Assembly (NCBI GenBank): GCA_027422505.1
Contig: JAPQWV010000689.1
Coordinates: 1-64,000 of the forward strand
Direction of reading: 5' to 3'
Length of the DNA stretch: 64,000 bases
Source: Craterostigma plantagineum
Taxonomy: Eukaryota > Streptophyta > Magnoliopsida > Lamiales > Linderniaceae
Made by a program: the position numbers and the translations under genes. Below the pieces are notes generated by a model, which saw only the letters and a program-made list of their open reading frames with translations, searched no databases and had not been told where the DNA came from. Below, piece by piece: positions 1 to 11,275 of this stretch (position 1 is its first letter; every line of letters begins with the position of its first letter).

Positions 1-813
1 CATAAATGGGTATTATGTGTAAAGATCCCTAACAATAATAACCTTTTCAAGGATTTTATTTGTAGAGGAAAATGAAATAGTGCTATAATATCTTTCTGTT
101 TATTAGGGCCTAGGACCTCATAGAAATGCTTTAATTTAAAATGATAATTATCATTATACCTCTCTATGTTATCTTGTTACATTAGTTTTCTTTCTTCCCT
201 ACTTAAATACAATAGAAAAATAACTCATGATGTTTTGATAATTAAACATAAAATAATAGTAAAATTATTATGCAAAACTATTCACTATATAAGTTGAGTG
301 AACTGTTTTTTTCTTCAAAATTATATTAACTGCACATACATAGAGTGTGCAAGGATGGCTATTACTTCTTACGGGATGATCCTTGTCAAAAATTCCAACT
401 TTGCATTTTGCCTGTTTTTTTTCCTGAATATTTAAGATAAAAGCTATCTAATAACTCTAATTAATTCAAATATAAAACAATGGGAATATCATCGCACGAA
501 GAAGAGAATGCTAAAATCGCATTTATTTTATTTCATGAAGCAAAGAAAACATTGAGACCATCATCAGAATCTAAAGTCTTTCTTCCCAAGTAAGTACGTA
601 CATATAGAAGCTATAGAGACACTAAATGCTGACAACAGCTCAGTCTAACAGAAAGCAAACCTAAGGTGCTTAAACCAGATTATTACCAACACAAAACATC
701 GTCTAAAGGCGTGATGCCGTAGTATCAAGAAATTATACTAATCGTAGTAGTAATAATAGTATGATAAAAAAAGCCACGGAAAAAATAGCAGGCGATCGAA
801 GCTCTTCATTTGT

Positions 814-1189
814 TCATCCCTGTCGGTTCTTCACAGCGTCCGCAGCTCCTTGTGCCTTCTCTTGAATCTGCTGTCCAGCCTAAAGCCAAGAATATCCGCA
901 AAATAAAATCATATATATATAATTCAAAGAAATGTGAAAACTGATTAAGCTTGACGATTCATTCGTAGCAATTAAATTACATTCTGAGCTGATTCTTTGG
1001 CGGACTGGCAGCCTGGCTTGCCTTGTCCATCATCTGATTGCCTTTTTTCCTAAATCCAACAGAAAAAGAAAGAACTTCGATATGATTGTAAATGTTCATG
1101 AAATTAATTGCTGGGAAAGATGTGATTTTTCTTACCTGGGCTTGTCCCTTGGCTTGGCCAGCTTGGTAGCTCATGTTGTTGGAATCCAT
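814..1189 (-). pseudogene. Damaged copy of KIN/COR6.6-like stress gene
   Basis: Three exons equivalent to the intact gene at 53771-54156 are visible on the minus strand: 1136-1189, 981-1048 region, and 814-879. Exon 1 is unchanged (18 codons). Exon 2 has one extra A near its start and one lost T about 40 bases later, so the frame is shifted between them and then restored. Exon 3 has lost one base, giving an early stop at 814-816 in place of the normal C-terminus. The TATA box has also lost one A (1293-1302). The splice GT/AG pairs remain. It is probably non-functional, unless the indels are assembly errors. Confidence 0.85.
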
Positions 1190-1647
1190 CTTACTTGTAT
1201 AAAAACCAAAATTGAGAGACTTCAAAACAAGAGAATGTATAGAAAGCTTTGTAATTTTGCTGGTGAAGATGATAGAACACAAGGAGTTTGCTGGTATTAT
1301 AGCAGTTTGAGGCCCTTTTGAAGCATGCAATGTGGATTCTCAGCTGTCCAAACATAGCATTAAGACATGAGATAGATCCAAAAACAAGGCACTGCATATT
1401 TTTTGTGGACAGAAAGATAGAACTAGTCAAAGGCATTGTTCTTACAAAGATGTTTGAGGTCATCGTGCGTGCTAGATCCAAGAAAACCTGATACGAGACG
1501 CCATTATATAACAGTGAAATTCTGGTTAGACGCTGTTAAATAAGATGCCAGAATTAGACTCCTTATATATAGACACACACACACACACACACACTGTATT
1601 TGGTCGAAATCATAAGAAAAGGAACCAAGAATTAACCTTTTGTACAA

Positions 1648-2333
1648 TTACAGCTTCATTTGCTGGATTTGGTTGAAACAAGCTCTGGAAATCAAGCTCT
1701 TCTTATGCAAATATCCCACAACACGACTAAATTTTCGCTGTCATTCGAATAAGAAGCACAGATACTTCTGTATATCCTCAGATTTATCACCATACATCTC
1801 TTATACATCTCATCGAACAAAGCCAAAGCAGATCCGACATCATTAGCTCTTAGAAAAGCATAAGCCAAACAAACATATATAATGGATCTCCCAAAATCCC
1901 CCTTCTCTGCATCATTTCAAACAGTTTCTTGGCACACCCTATTCGATCTTTCTTAAACAATCTCCTCACAATAGCCCTATAAACGCTGACGTCAGCAACA
2001 AAACCCTGCTGGACACCTCGTTGGGTAACCTCACCGCGTCTTCATCGTCATGCTGCAATAGAAATCCACAAACCATTGCGTAGTGCAAGAGCTTGGAGAA
2101 AATCCCGCCCCAAGCATCTCAAACAGCACACTTTTAGCTCTAGTGACATCTTGTCCCTTGCAAAACCCATGAAATTAGTGCCTTGTAAGTAAACTGATCA
2201 AGCTAAGCCCGGCCTCTAACATCTTACCCTCCCCACCTTCAAAGCAGATTCATATCTCAACCTTGCAATAAGCGTTGATCAGCGTGTTGCAAGTGACATT
2301 ATCGGGCTCGATTTTCCTCTCGCCCATTAAATT
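1648..2333 (-). pseudogene. 3' fragment of PPR gene (duplicate)
   Basis: The minus strand reproduces the last roughly 228 codons of the PPR gene at 51571-53316, from about codon 353 to the stop (TAA at 1648-1650). Several single-base deletions break the frame and no 5' part exists. The fragment stops abruptly at about 2333, where retroelement-like sequence begins. It cannot encode a working protein. Confidence 0.9.
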
Positions 2334-2639
2334 TCGACAGAGAAAAAATAACCTTCAACGAAGACCAAAATTTACGATCTAAAACCGGCTCAATCTTGAT
2401 GTAATGATGAATAGGTAAATCAATGATAATTCTCATGGGTGTCAATAATCAATGAAAATTTTTGAAGTTTATATTGAAATGATGTATTAAAAGTAGTTCG
2501 AAAATCTCGTTGAAACAAGGGAATTTAGGACTTTAATGCTGAATAAGGTGAAAATTGGTCGTGTGTTAATAATCAATGAAAATATTGACGTTAATCGCGA
2601 AATTTGACGCGGCCATGATTGAAGCTTTTGCTAATAAAA

Positions 2640-4026
2640 CGCTCGCTATGTAACAATTATGCATACTGGGTAACATTTAGCATCACGGGTAACAATTTAC
2701 GCATTCTGGTGATAAGTTAGGAAATTATATTATTATACACCGTAAAAGCGTGTTTTCGATCGTTATTTACCTAAAATTTCCTCGATATCCAATATTTATT
2801 TTCAGATTTATTCGACAATGTCCGAGCAAAAAGATCACTTGTGGAACTATTTGAATCTTCGGGAATCTTCTTGCAATCTTCTATATTACTTGGGCAAAAC
2901 CATGCAATTTACCTGATTTTTCTAATTTCTTGGCAGATATAACGTGAAGAGCAAGGATAGGCTGAAGAATAAGTCAAATAATTCACTATGTGTGCCACGT
3001 GCGATATTTAAGGAGATGGAAAGTCAAATCATATCTATGCCTAGTAAAGATTCGAATATTGTAAGATATCAGACTTGGTTGCTTAAGTCGGCTGAGATTA
3101 TTCAATATAAAGGGGACAGCGTAATATAAAGAGCAGACCTAAAGTTTTGCACAGCGAAGGAGAAAAGGAGAACGACGGCTGAGAACGAAGCATACCTGCG
3201 ACCAAAATAAAAGAGCTGCGAGGAAAAGAGAGGTTCCTTCCGTGATAAGCATATTATCATGACATTGAAATTTTGGTTTTTATTTATTAATATGCTAGCT
3301 TAGATTCTTTTGCGATTAAGGCCATGGTAGGCCGAATAATGACTACGTATTAATATTTTTCTTATCTTATTTGATCGTGTGAATCGAGTCACGTGTTCCT
3401 TATTTGCGGTTAATGCTTGTGTATGCCTGATCAACATATGCATGTTTATTTGATTGGTTTGTGAGACGGACAAAGTGATTAGACCGGTTAGAACAATAAA
3501 CATCGAACATCACTACGTAAAACCGACCAGAGATGGAATTCGGTTTCGTACGTGTGGTTTCTGAATCCTTAAGCGCCGAAAGCGTTTAAGCTCGGGGAAT
3601 TCATAGAGATTTAATGCGTGCGTAGAAACTACAATCCTATAGACATATACGGGTTGGTTCTCTATCGCATAGGATCGCTATTGCGGGACAAACGAGTAGC
3701 GATTGTCTTAGAAAATTTTACCTTGATTCATGATGGTTAGATAGGATAGATTTTATGAAGACGTAGGAATTATTTGTGCTGAACATGTGCCTTGGTCACT
3801 CGTCGTTAATTGATCTCTATCTCATCTATTTTATTTGCGTCTATTTTATTATTTGCGCTTTTATCTCGTTTAATTAAATCATTAAAAAGTAAAAAAAAAA
3901 ATCTCTTAGTCTAAATAGGATTAATATCTTAGAATTAATCAAGCTGTCTTCGTGGATCGATACTCGGACTTCGTCCGTTTTACTACTTGCACGACCTAGT
4001 ACACTTGCTAGTATTTGAGCGTGTCA
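2640..4026 (+). repeat. 5' LTR-like region of gypsy element
   Basis: It contains GCATNCTGGGTAAC-like motifs at about 2660-2720 that recur in the 3' LTR-like region. It ends in CA at 4025-4026, five bases before the primer site. The start is an estimate. Downstream of the motifs little similarity to the 3' copy is seen. Confidence 0.55.
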
Positions 4027-4031
4027 AGTTT

Positions 4032-4050
4032 TGGCGCCGTTGCCGGGGAT
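4032..4050 (+). other. Primer binding site complementary to tRNA-Asp
   Basis: TGGCGCCGTTGCCGGGGAT is complementary over 19 bases to the 3' end of tRNA-Asp(GUC) including the added CCA. The tRNA-Asp gene at 17286-17357 in this same window has exactly the matching 3' sequence. Confidence 0.93.
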
Positions 4051-4208
4051 AGCTATGTTATTAATTTTAGGGTTTATTCTGAGTTTAGTTTAGACGTTTA
4101 TTTCACGTTTATTATTATTATTATTATATTATTATTATTATTATTTACTATTTTTGTCAATTCGCTTACGCTGATTTTTCATCTTTCGCAGATAATTCCT
4201 ATTAGTGC

Positions 4209-5850
4209 ATGACACGAAGCTCGAGGAACGTACCATTGCTATTTGATGCAGAAATGAAGTGACGTGTCGGCGAAACAATCGAAATCGTAGACTGAGAAGG
4301 ACAATCAAGAAGACGAGGAAGAACAGATGGTTCCTCCACGGCCTACTTACTAAGTCGAGCACTCCAGGAATTTCAATGATAGCGACCCGATCTCCGGACC
4401 AAATAATCATTTCGAGATTAAACCTGTTACTATACAGATGGTGACAGGTTCAGCACAGTTTCATGGGCTTACAAACGAGGATGCAAATTCAATATTTTGA
4501 AATTCACTCAAATTTGCAGGACTATAAGTATCCTGGCGTCTCTACAGAAGTGATAAAACTGACATTTTTCCTTTTCTTTGACAGGTAAGGCTTCTGAATG
4601 GTTCCCGTCATTGCCACATGCATCTATCACTAGTTGGGAGCAAAGTGGAATGCTTTCTGGGCAAATATTACCCACTGTCAAGGACCAGCGAGATTAGGAG
4701 CCAGCTAGTAAACTTCAAACAAGAAGGTGGCGAATCTCTGAGCGATGCATGGAGTAGGTACAAGAGCCTTCTCAGACTATGTCCAAACCACAGCATACCT
4801 GTGAGCGTTCAGATGCAGTCATTCTTCTTAGGGCTGAGCACACCAAATAAAAGGATCGTCGACGACGGATGCACACGAAATTTCATGGAGTTAGGCGATG
4901 AGGAAGCACTCCAAGCCATCGAGCGAATTGCAGCCTATCCTGCAAGATATACTGAGGCATGATCTGGACCGACGGACGGCTGGATTACATGAGATAAGTA
5001 GCTCGTTGGAGGCGCAGCTCGAAGCCATACATAAAAAGGTTAGACCAGATACACTCCCAGGACCCTGAGACGGTCAATCACATCCACAATAGGCAGAGGA
5101 ATGCATACTCCAACACATACGATCCAACTGGAGAAGCCATCCTAATTTGTCGTATGGCAACTCGCACTACTTGAAGCCTCCAGGAGTTCAGAATCAACAA
5201 ATTGAGCCACCAAAAAAGCAAAAGGCCCACTGGGAGATAGCCTTGCAAAAATGGCGGCGGTTCAAGGCGATCAAAATCGCAAGACGGATGAGAGACTCCA
5301 GGTCTAGAAGGGAGAGTTCAGGAAGGTTTCCATGATATACGGGCTGCAATAAAGGACTTAACAATGCAAATGGGACAGCTCTCACATACAGTGTCAGATC
5401 GCAAACCAGGCACACTCCCAAGCGACACCGAAAAGAACCCTCGAGAGTACGTCAAGGCCATTAAGCTGAGGAGTGGGAAGACGCTAGAATCAACTCAGGA
5501 AGCCGAGGAAGTGGAGGAAGCAAAAGAAAGGGGAAACGACGATGGGAGCAAAATCACGGTCACTGACACAGCTCATCACGACCAAAGGAAGGATCAGCGA
5601 GCCGAAGAAGTCGAGGACGAGCAGGATCCTCATGCGATGGAAAAGAAGGTCGACCCACTCCCACCAGTCAACATTCGACCTCCATATCCCGCTGCATTAC
5701 GAAGGGGAAAACCGGATAAGCACTTCGAGCGCTTTATTAATACTTTTAGGAACTTAGAAATTAACATTCCTTTTTGTGAAGCTCTTTTGCAGATTCCGAA
5801 GTACGCCAAATTTTTCAAGGAGTTGCTATCAAACCGAACAAGCTAGAGCA
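4209..5850 (+). pseudogene. gypsy gag remnant (Athila type)
   Basis: A start at 4209 gives MTRSSRNVPLLFDAEMK and then a stop. Further pieces in other frames are recognisable: a matrix-like FEIKP segment near 4410, the retrotransposon gag domain at 4618-4962 (ESLSDAWSRYKSLLRLCP), and the LPSDTEKNPREYVKAIKLRSGK stretch at about 5415-5480. The PPYPAALRRGKPDK...FCEALLQIPKYAKF block lies at 5680-5815. These match the order in Athila-type Gag proteins. At least four frame breaks make it non-coding. Confidence 0.85.
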
Positions 5851-5939
5851 ATATGGCATGATAGCCCTTAACGAAGAATGCTCTGCAGTGCTGCAAAAGA
5901 AGCTACCACCAAAGCTCAAAGATAGGGGAGTTTTTCTAT

Positions 5940-6674
5940 TCCTTGCTCTATAGGCTCATTATCATTTACTAATGTTCTTTGTGATTTAGGAGCGAGTATT
6001 AACTTGTTACCTTTTTCACTTGTGAAAAAGCTAGGGATGGTGAGCCAAAGCCGACATCTACAATCCTCCAACTAGCATATAGATCGATCACATACCCACG
6101 AGGAGTATTGGAGGACGTGTTAGTGAAGATTGGAGAGTACTACCTCCCAGCCGATTTCGTGGTCTAGACATGGAAGAGGACACCGACATGCCCTTATTTT
6201 AGGAAGACCGTTTCTGAATACGGCAAGAGCCCTTATTGATGTTGGTAATGGTAAGCTCATCCTACAGGTTGGGGATGAGAAAGTTATATTTGATGTTTAT
6301 AAAGCAATGAAGCACCCTCCTAATGATGATTCTTGTTCCTTTATTGATAGTATTGATACATGTGCTCTGGAGTATCTTAAAATTTTCAGGAATAAGGAAA
6401 AATTGGAAGCATGCCTAGTCGGAGACGAGTCCGAGGAAATGGCCGATATTGTAGCAAGCTTAGAAGCGAACCCACCTCATCGGAGGTCGGTCAAGCCCAA
6501 AGTAGAGCGTCTCGATCGATCATCAGCCACGCAACCTCGACCATCAATCGAGGACCCTCCAATTCTAGAACTTAAACCTTTACCTAGTCGTCTTAAATAT
6601 GTTTACCTTGGTGCCCTTGATACTTTACCAGTGATTATTTCTTCCACTTTGACAGATCTAATGAAGAAAAACTA
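5940..6674 (+). pseudogene. gypsy aspartic protease remnant
   Basis: The active-site motif DLGAS is read at about 5986-6000, followed in shifted frames by the typical YPRGVLEDVLVKI and HALILGRPFLNTARALIDV segments (to about 6240). The aspartate motif and the LGRPFL flap-side motif identify a retroelement protease. The frame is broken between them, near 6040 and near 6165. Confidence 0.8.
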
Positions 6675-7700
6675 GTGAGGGTGCTAAGAGAACACAAACG
6701 AGCATTCGCGTGGAAGGTTGCTGACATCAAGGGGGTAAGCCCGACCGTTTGCATGCACAAGATTCTGATGGAAAATTCTTATAAGCCGGTCGCACAACCA
6801 CAGAGACTTCTAAACCCAGTGATGCAAGAAGTGGTGAAAAAGGAGGTAATTAAACTTTTGGACGCAGGTATTATCTACCCTATCTCTGATAGCGCGTGGG
6901 TTAGTTCGACCCAGGTTGTTCCTAAAAAGGAATGTATGACCTTTATAAAGAATGCCTCTAATGAGTTGATTCCCACGAGAACTGCTACGGGGTGGCGTGT
7001 ATGCATAGATTATAGAAAATTGAATGATGCCACCGTTAAGGATCATTTCCCCCTCCCCTTTATTGATCAAATGTTAGAAAGACTAGCTGGACATGAGTTT
7101 TACTGCTTTTTAGATGGCTACTCAGGTTATAATCAGATTTCTATAGCGCCTGAGGATCAGGAAAAGACGACTTTTACTTGTCCTTACGGTACTTTTGCAT
7201 ATAGACGCATGCCATTTGGATTATGCAATGCACCAGCTACTTTTCAGAGATGCATGCTCGCTATTTTTCATGACATAGTTGGGAAATTTATGGAAATATT
7301 TATGGATGATTTTTCAGTATTTGGGTCTACATTTGATACATGTCTTGATAATTTAGCATATATTCTATCACCATGCGAAGAGACTAACCTTGTCTTAAAT
7401 TGGGAGAAGTGTCATTATATGGTACAGGAAGGTATAGTTCTCGGGCACAAGGTATCGCACAAAGGAATTGAGGTGGATCGAGCCAAGGTTGACGCGATTG
7501 AGCAGTTGCCACACCTATGTCAGTGAAGGGGGTTCGAAGCTTCTTGGGACATGCAGTATTCTACCGACGCTTCATAAAGGATTTTTCAAAAATAGCTAAG
7601 CCTTTATCTAATTTACTTGTTAACGATGCTATTTTTAACTTCACTGATGATTGTTTGCAGGCTTTTCGAACTTTAAAGGAGAAACTCACCAGGCCCAAGT
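6675..7700 (+). pseudogene. gypsy reverse transcriptase
   Basis: The open segment 6675-7526 holds the palm and fingers of a Ty3/gypsy reverse transcriptase: WRVCIDYRKLN, FCFLDGYSGYNQI-type catalytic motif, TTFTCPYGTFAYRRMPFGL, and FMDDFSVFG with the catalytic DD pair. A frame change at about 7520 leads into SFLGHAVFYRRFIKDFSKIAKPL at 7540-7600, the connection region. The catalytic residues are intact, but flanking breaks prevent a complete polyprotein. Confidence 0.92.
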
Positions 7701-8158
7701 GATGGTCGCACCAGACTGGACACTCCATTTATATTGATGTGCGATGCTAGCGATGGTTTGTAGGTGCGGTTCTAGGACAACGCAAGGATAAGGTATTTCA
7801 TGTCATTTACTATGCTAGTAAAACTCTGGATGATGCACAGAGGAATTATGCTACTACTGAGAAAGAGTTACTAGCCGTGGTATTTGCAGTAGATAAATTT
7901 CATTCTTACCTAGTGTTGAATAAGGTAATCATCTACACTGATCATGCTGCACTTAGATACTTATTTGCTAAAAAAGATGCTAAGCATAGGTTGATTCGCT
8001 GGATTTTACTACTTCAGGAGTATGACTTAGAGATTCGTGATAAAAAATGTGTTGAGAATGTGATAGCTGATCACTTATCTAGATTAGATAATTCGCATGA
8101 GCAGGATAAAGAGCTACCTATTGACGAATATTTTCTGATGAACAATTATATGCTTTAA
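7700..8158 (+). pseudogene. gypsy RNase H remnant
   Basis: The sequence after about 7790 reads [17 protein letters not shown], then [25 protein letters not shown] and VIADHLSRL up to 8095. This is the usual RNase H order in gypsy Pol. The beginning of the domain (7700-7790) is frameshifted. Confidence 0.85.
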
Positions 8159-8226
8159 TCGATACATCATTACCTTGGTACGCGGATTTTGCGAACTATG
8201 CTGCTACAGGTGAGATTCCCTCGGGC

Positions 8227-9575
8227 TTGAGTTTTCATCAGAAGAAGAAATTTCTCTCTGATGCGAAACACTACCTGTGTGACGATCCATTCCAATACAA
8301 GATCTGCTCTGATCAGGTAATCCGGCGATGTATACCCGTCGAAGAGGTGAGCTCGATTTTATCTCATTGTCATGGCGGGGTTGACGGGTGGACACCATGG
8401 ACCCACTAGGATTGCATTTAAAGTATTACAATCGGGTTTGTTTTGGCCTACTTTGTTTAAGGATGTGCATGCTTATGTGGCCTCATGTGATCGTTGTCAG
8501 CGTACTGGTGCTATGTCTCGAAAGCATGAAATGCCATTGAATATCATGTTAGAAATTGAACTGTTTGATGTATGGGCCATTGATTTTATGGGGCCATTTC
8601 CTAGTTCTTGTTCAAATAAGTATATATTGGTAGCAGTAGATTATGTGTCTAAATGGGTAGAGGCAGAAGCATGTAGGACCAATGATGCACACGTAGTCAT
8701 TCGATTTCTTAAGAAGCATGTTTTTACTCGTTTTGGTACACCTAGGGCAATAATTAGCGATGGCGGTACTCACTTCTGCAATAAGTTATTTGCTAATTTG
8801 TTGTCTAAGTGTGGTGTGTAGCATAAAGTGTCTACCCCATACCATCCTCAGACTAGTGGACAGGTAGAGATTTCGAATAGGGAGCTGAAGCAGATCTTGG
8901 AAAAGACGGTGAACGCCTCAAGGAAAGATTGGTCGCTCAAGCTAGATGACGCGCTATGGCGTACCGCACTGCATACAAAACTCCGATAGGGACTTCGCCG
9001 TTTCGTCTTGTTTTTAGAAAAGCATGCCATTTACCTGTAGAATTAGAACACCGTGCATATTGGGCTATAAAAAGCTAAATTTTGATTTGTCTGAAGCAGG
9101 TAAAAATAGGTTGCTCCAGGTGAACGAGATGGACGAGTTTCGTCAACAATCGTACGAGAATGCCAAGTTATATAAAGAGCGAACAAAGAAGTGGCATGAC
9201 AAGAAGATCATAAAAAGGGAGTTCAAAGTCGGCGATCGCGTCTTGCTATTCAACTCAAGGCTACGTCTCTTTCCAGGGAAGTTAAAGAGTAAGTGGGTTG
9301 GCCCCTATATAGTGCAGAAAGTATTTCCATCTGGGTCGTACAAATCCTCATCGATGGAAAGGACGAACACACAGTTAATGGACAGCGCTTGAAACTCTAC
9401 GACGATGGGGAAATTGGCAAAGCGAACTTGGTATTCCTTGAAGAACCTAGTGCTACTAATATTCCTGCTTTACGTTGTTTTGTGCCTTTCAGGGACACCT
9501 CGTCTGGAGAGAATACCAGCGAGCTGAAGGACCTCCAGAACACCAAAGCAAGCCTAGACACCAAGCCACCATGAT
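8227..9575 (+). pseudogene. gypsy integrase remnant
   Basis: The HHCC zinc domain is near 8350-8500 ([17 protein letters not shown]). The catalytic core starts at [10 protein letters not shown] and includes [12 protein letters not shown]. An in-frame TAG at 8819-8821 splits the core just before [14 protein letters not shown]. The C-terminal part (WHDKKIIKREFKVGDRVLLF) lies at 9190-9250. A further frameshift near 9345 separates it from the HTVNGQRLKLY end. D, D and E context is recognisable but the gene is dead. Confidence 0.88.
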
Positions 9576-11275
9576 CGTCTCGACAGTCGAGCTAACGACT
9601 TTAAAAACAGCGCTTCTTGGAGGCAACCCAAGTATTATCGATGCATATATTTTAGTCTTATTATTCTAAGTATTATTTTTTCTAATAAAACTCGCTTTCA
9701 CGGTGCGCCTAGTCATGTTTGTTTCGCAGGCTCATAACTAGTTTGGGGGTTGCCCGTTCGCGATGGTTGCTTGCTTACTATGAATCAACAAAGTCTTCTA
9801 CATCGATCGACGTAAAATTCAGGGCAGTGTCACTTCTACTCTTTCTTTGCTTTTAATTTACACATTGAGGACAATGTGCTATTTAGTTTGGGGGTGGGAT
9901 GTGACACATGATAGATTAATATGCTTACATATTTAGGTATCGATGTACTTCGGTCTTTTAGTGGAGTCTCCTGTCAATGATGAAATTTTTGAAATTTTAC
10001 CATGTCGCGATATGATTCGATGAATTGAGTGTGATAGTCTCACATGTTGTATTGTTGTAATATTAGCATGAATATTTGGCTATATTGACTGCTTTAGGAG
10101 AGTATTGCGTATCATGAAGCACAAATCCAGTTATATATGTGAGTTCTTGAGCCTTCAGAGATAAATTCAGAGCAACTCATTATGCTCGGTGTTTATTCTT
10201 GTGTGGCACGCATGGACTGAATATTTTCGAACTTGCTCTGTTATGCATGTCAGTTACTAAGTGGATTTTTATGTGCGAAAATGAGAAGGGCACTAGGATT
10301 GAGTCATTAGCCTAAATATTTCCCTACCTTACGTATTTACCACTTAGTGAGCCCCTTTAAGCCTAATTTGACCTATTTGTTGATTTGGAGCCCAGATATT
10401 TGGCTGATTACCTCAAATTTAGCCTATACGACCCGTATCAACGTGTTAATTTATCGATATCGTGAATAGTGACTTGTTGGTTGAGAAGGAGTTAATCGTC
10501 GATGCATGTTAGTTGTGAACTCGTCCTATGATATAGATCTCTCGTCGTAATATTGCAGCGGACTAAAAACCTCTCTCCTCGATAAGACGTACAAAAAAAA
10601 GATAGGAGGGGCTGGTTCGGAAAAAAAAAAGAAAACAAAAAAAAAAGAGGAAAAAAAAACAAAAAAAAAGAGAAGAAAGAAAAAAAAGAGAGAAAAAATA
10701 GGCGGGCGAGAAGAGCTATAAAAGAAAAAAGGACGAATCGAGTGAAAAATAGACACGGCGTTAGAAGAGAGAATAAGCGATTAGAAGAGCGATTCGATGA
10801 TTGACACATTTGATACCTTTAGCTCACTTTCCTATATGACGCACCTTTCAAAACCCGAGGCCCATTACAACCCTTGATGAAAGACCCTTTGATTCGTGCA
10901 TGACTTCTACTTTGTGACTATGATATGATATATTTGCAAGCATAGAGTAAATTCTTTTCATGTCGTGAATTGAGCGTTTTATACAGATCCCTTTGAAAAA
11001 CACTTCGAGCGACTTGAGCGATCCTTGTGCGAGTTGTGGATTGATGCGTGGTATAATTCTAGGAATGTCATCCATGCTATGATAAGATTGCGACTTATTA
11101 CCTCATGCCTCGTGTTTTGATTAGATCGTTCATTAGTTGATGATTATCTTGACTTTATATGCTTTTACGTTTTCTGAGATACAACATGTTTCATTGATAG
11201 ATGTTCTATAATCCTAACTTGATTTGGTTTTATTTCGCTTTTATGATCGAGAACGATCGAAGCTAGTTTGGGGGT
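9576..11275 (+). other. 3' non-coding region of gypsy element with polypurine tract
   Basis: No env-like frame is visible. The phrase AGTTTGGGGGT occurs three times (about 9741, 9891 and 11264). The last sits directly before the 3' LTR-like start at 11276 and is the likely plus-strand primer. An A-rich low-complexity block fills about 10590-10700 and gives spurious Phe-rich frames on the other strand. Confidence 0.7.

Larger units (their letters stand above)
1..2333. repeat. Left arm of large inverted duplication
   Basis: The reverse complement of this stretch follows 52630-54973 almost base for base: the KIN gene, its downstream DNA, and the 3' part of the PPR gene. Homology ends near 2333, inside the PPR coding sequence, and runs off the window start on the other side. 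The left arm carries many single-base gains and losses relative to the right arm, which keeps open frames. It also has a CA-dinucleotide run at about 1572-1592 matching the shorter GT run near 53372. It is either a decaying segmental duplicate or a poorly polished assembly copy. Confidence 0.93.

Noticed and set aside
10492..10809. Phe-rich minus frames (105 and 76 codons)
   Set aside because: They are translation of an A-rich low-complexity tract in the gypsy 3' region.
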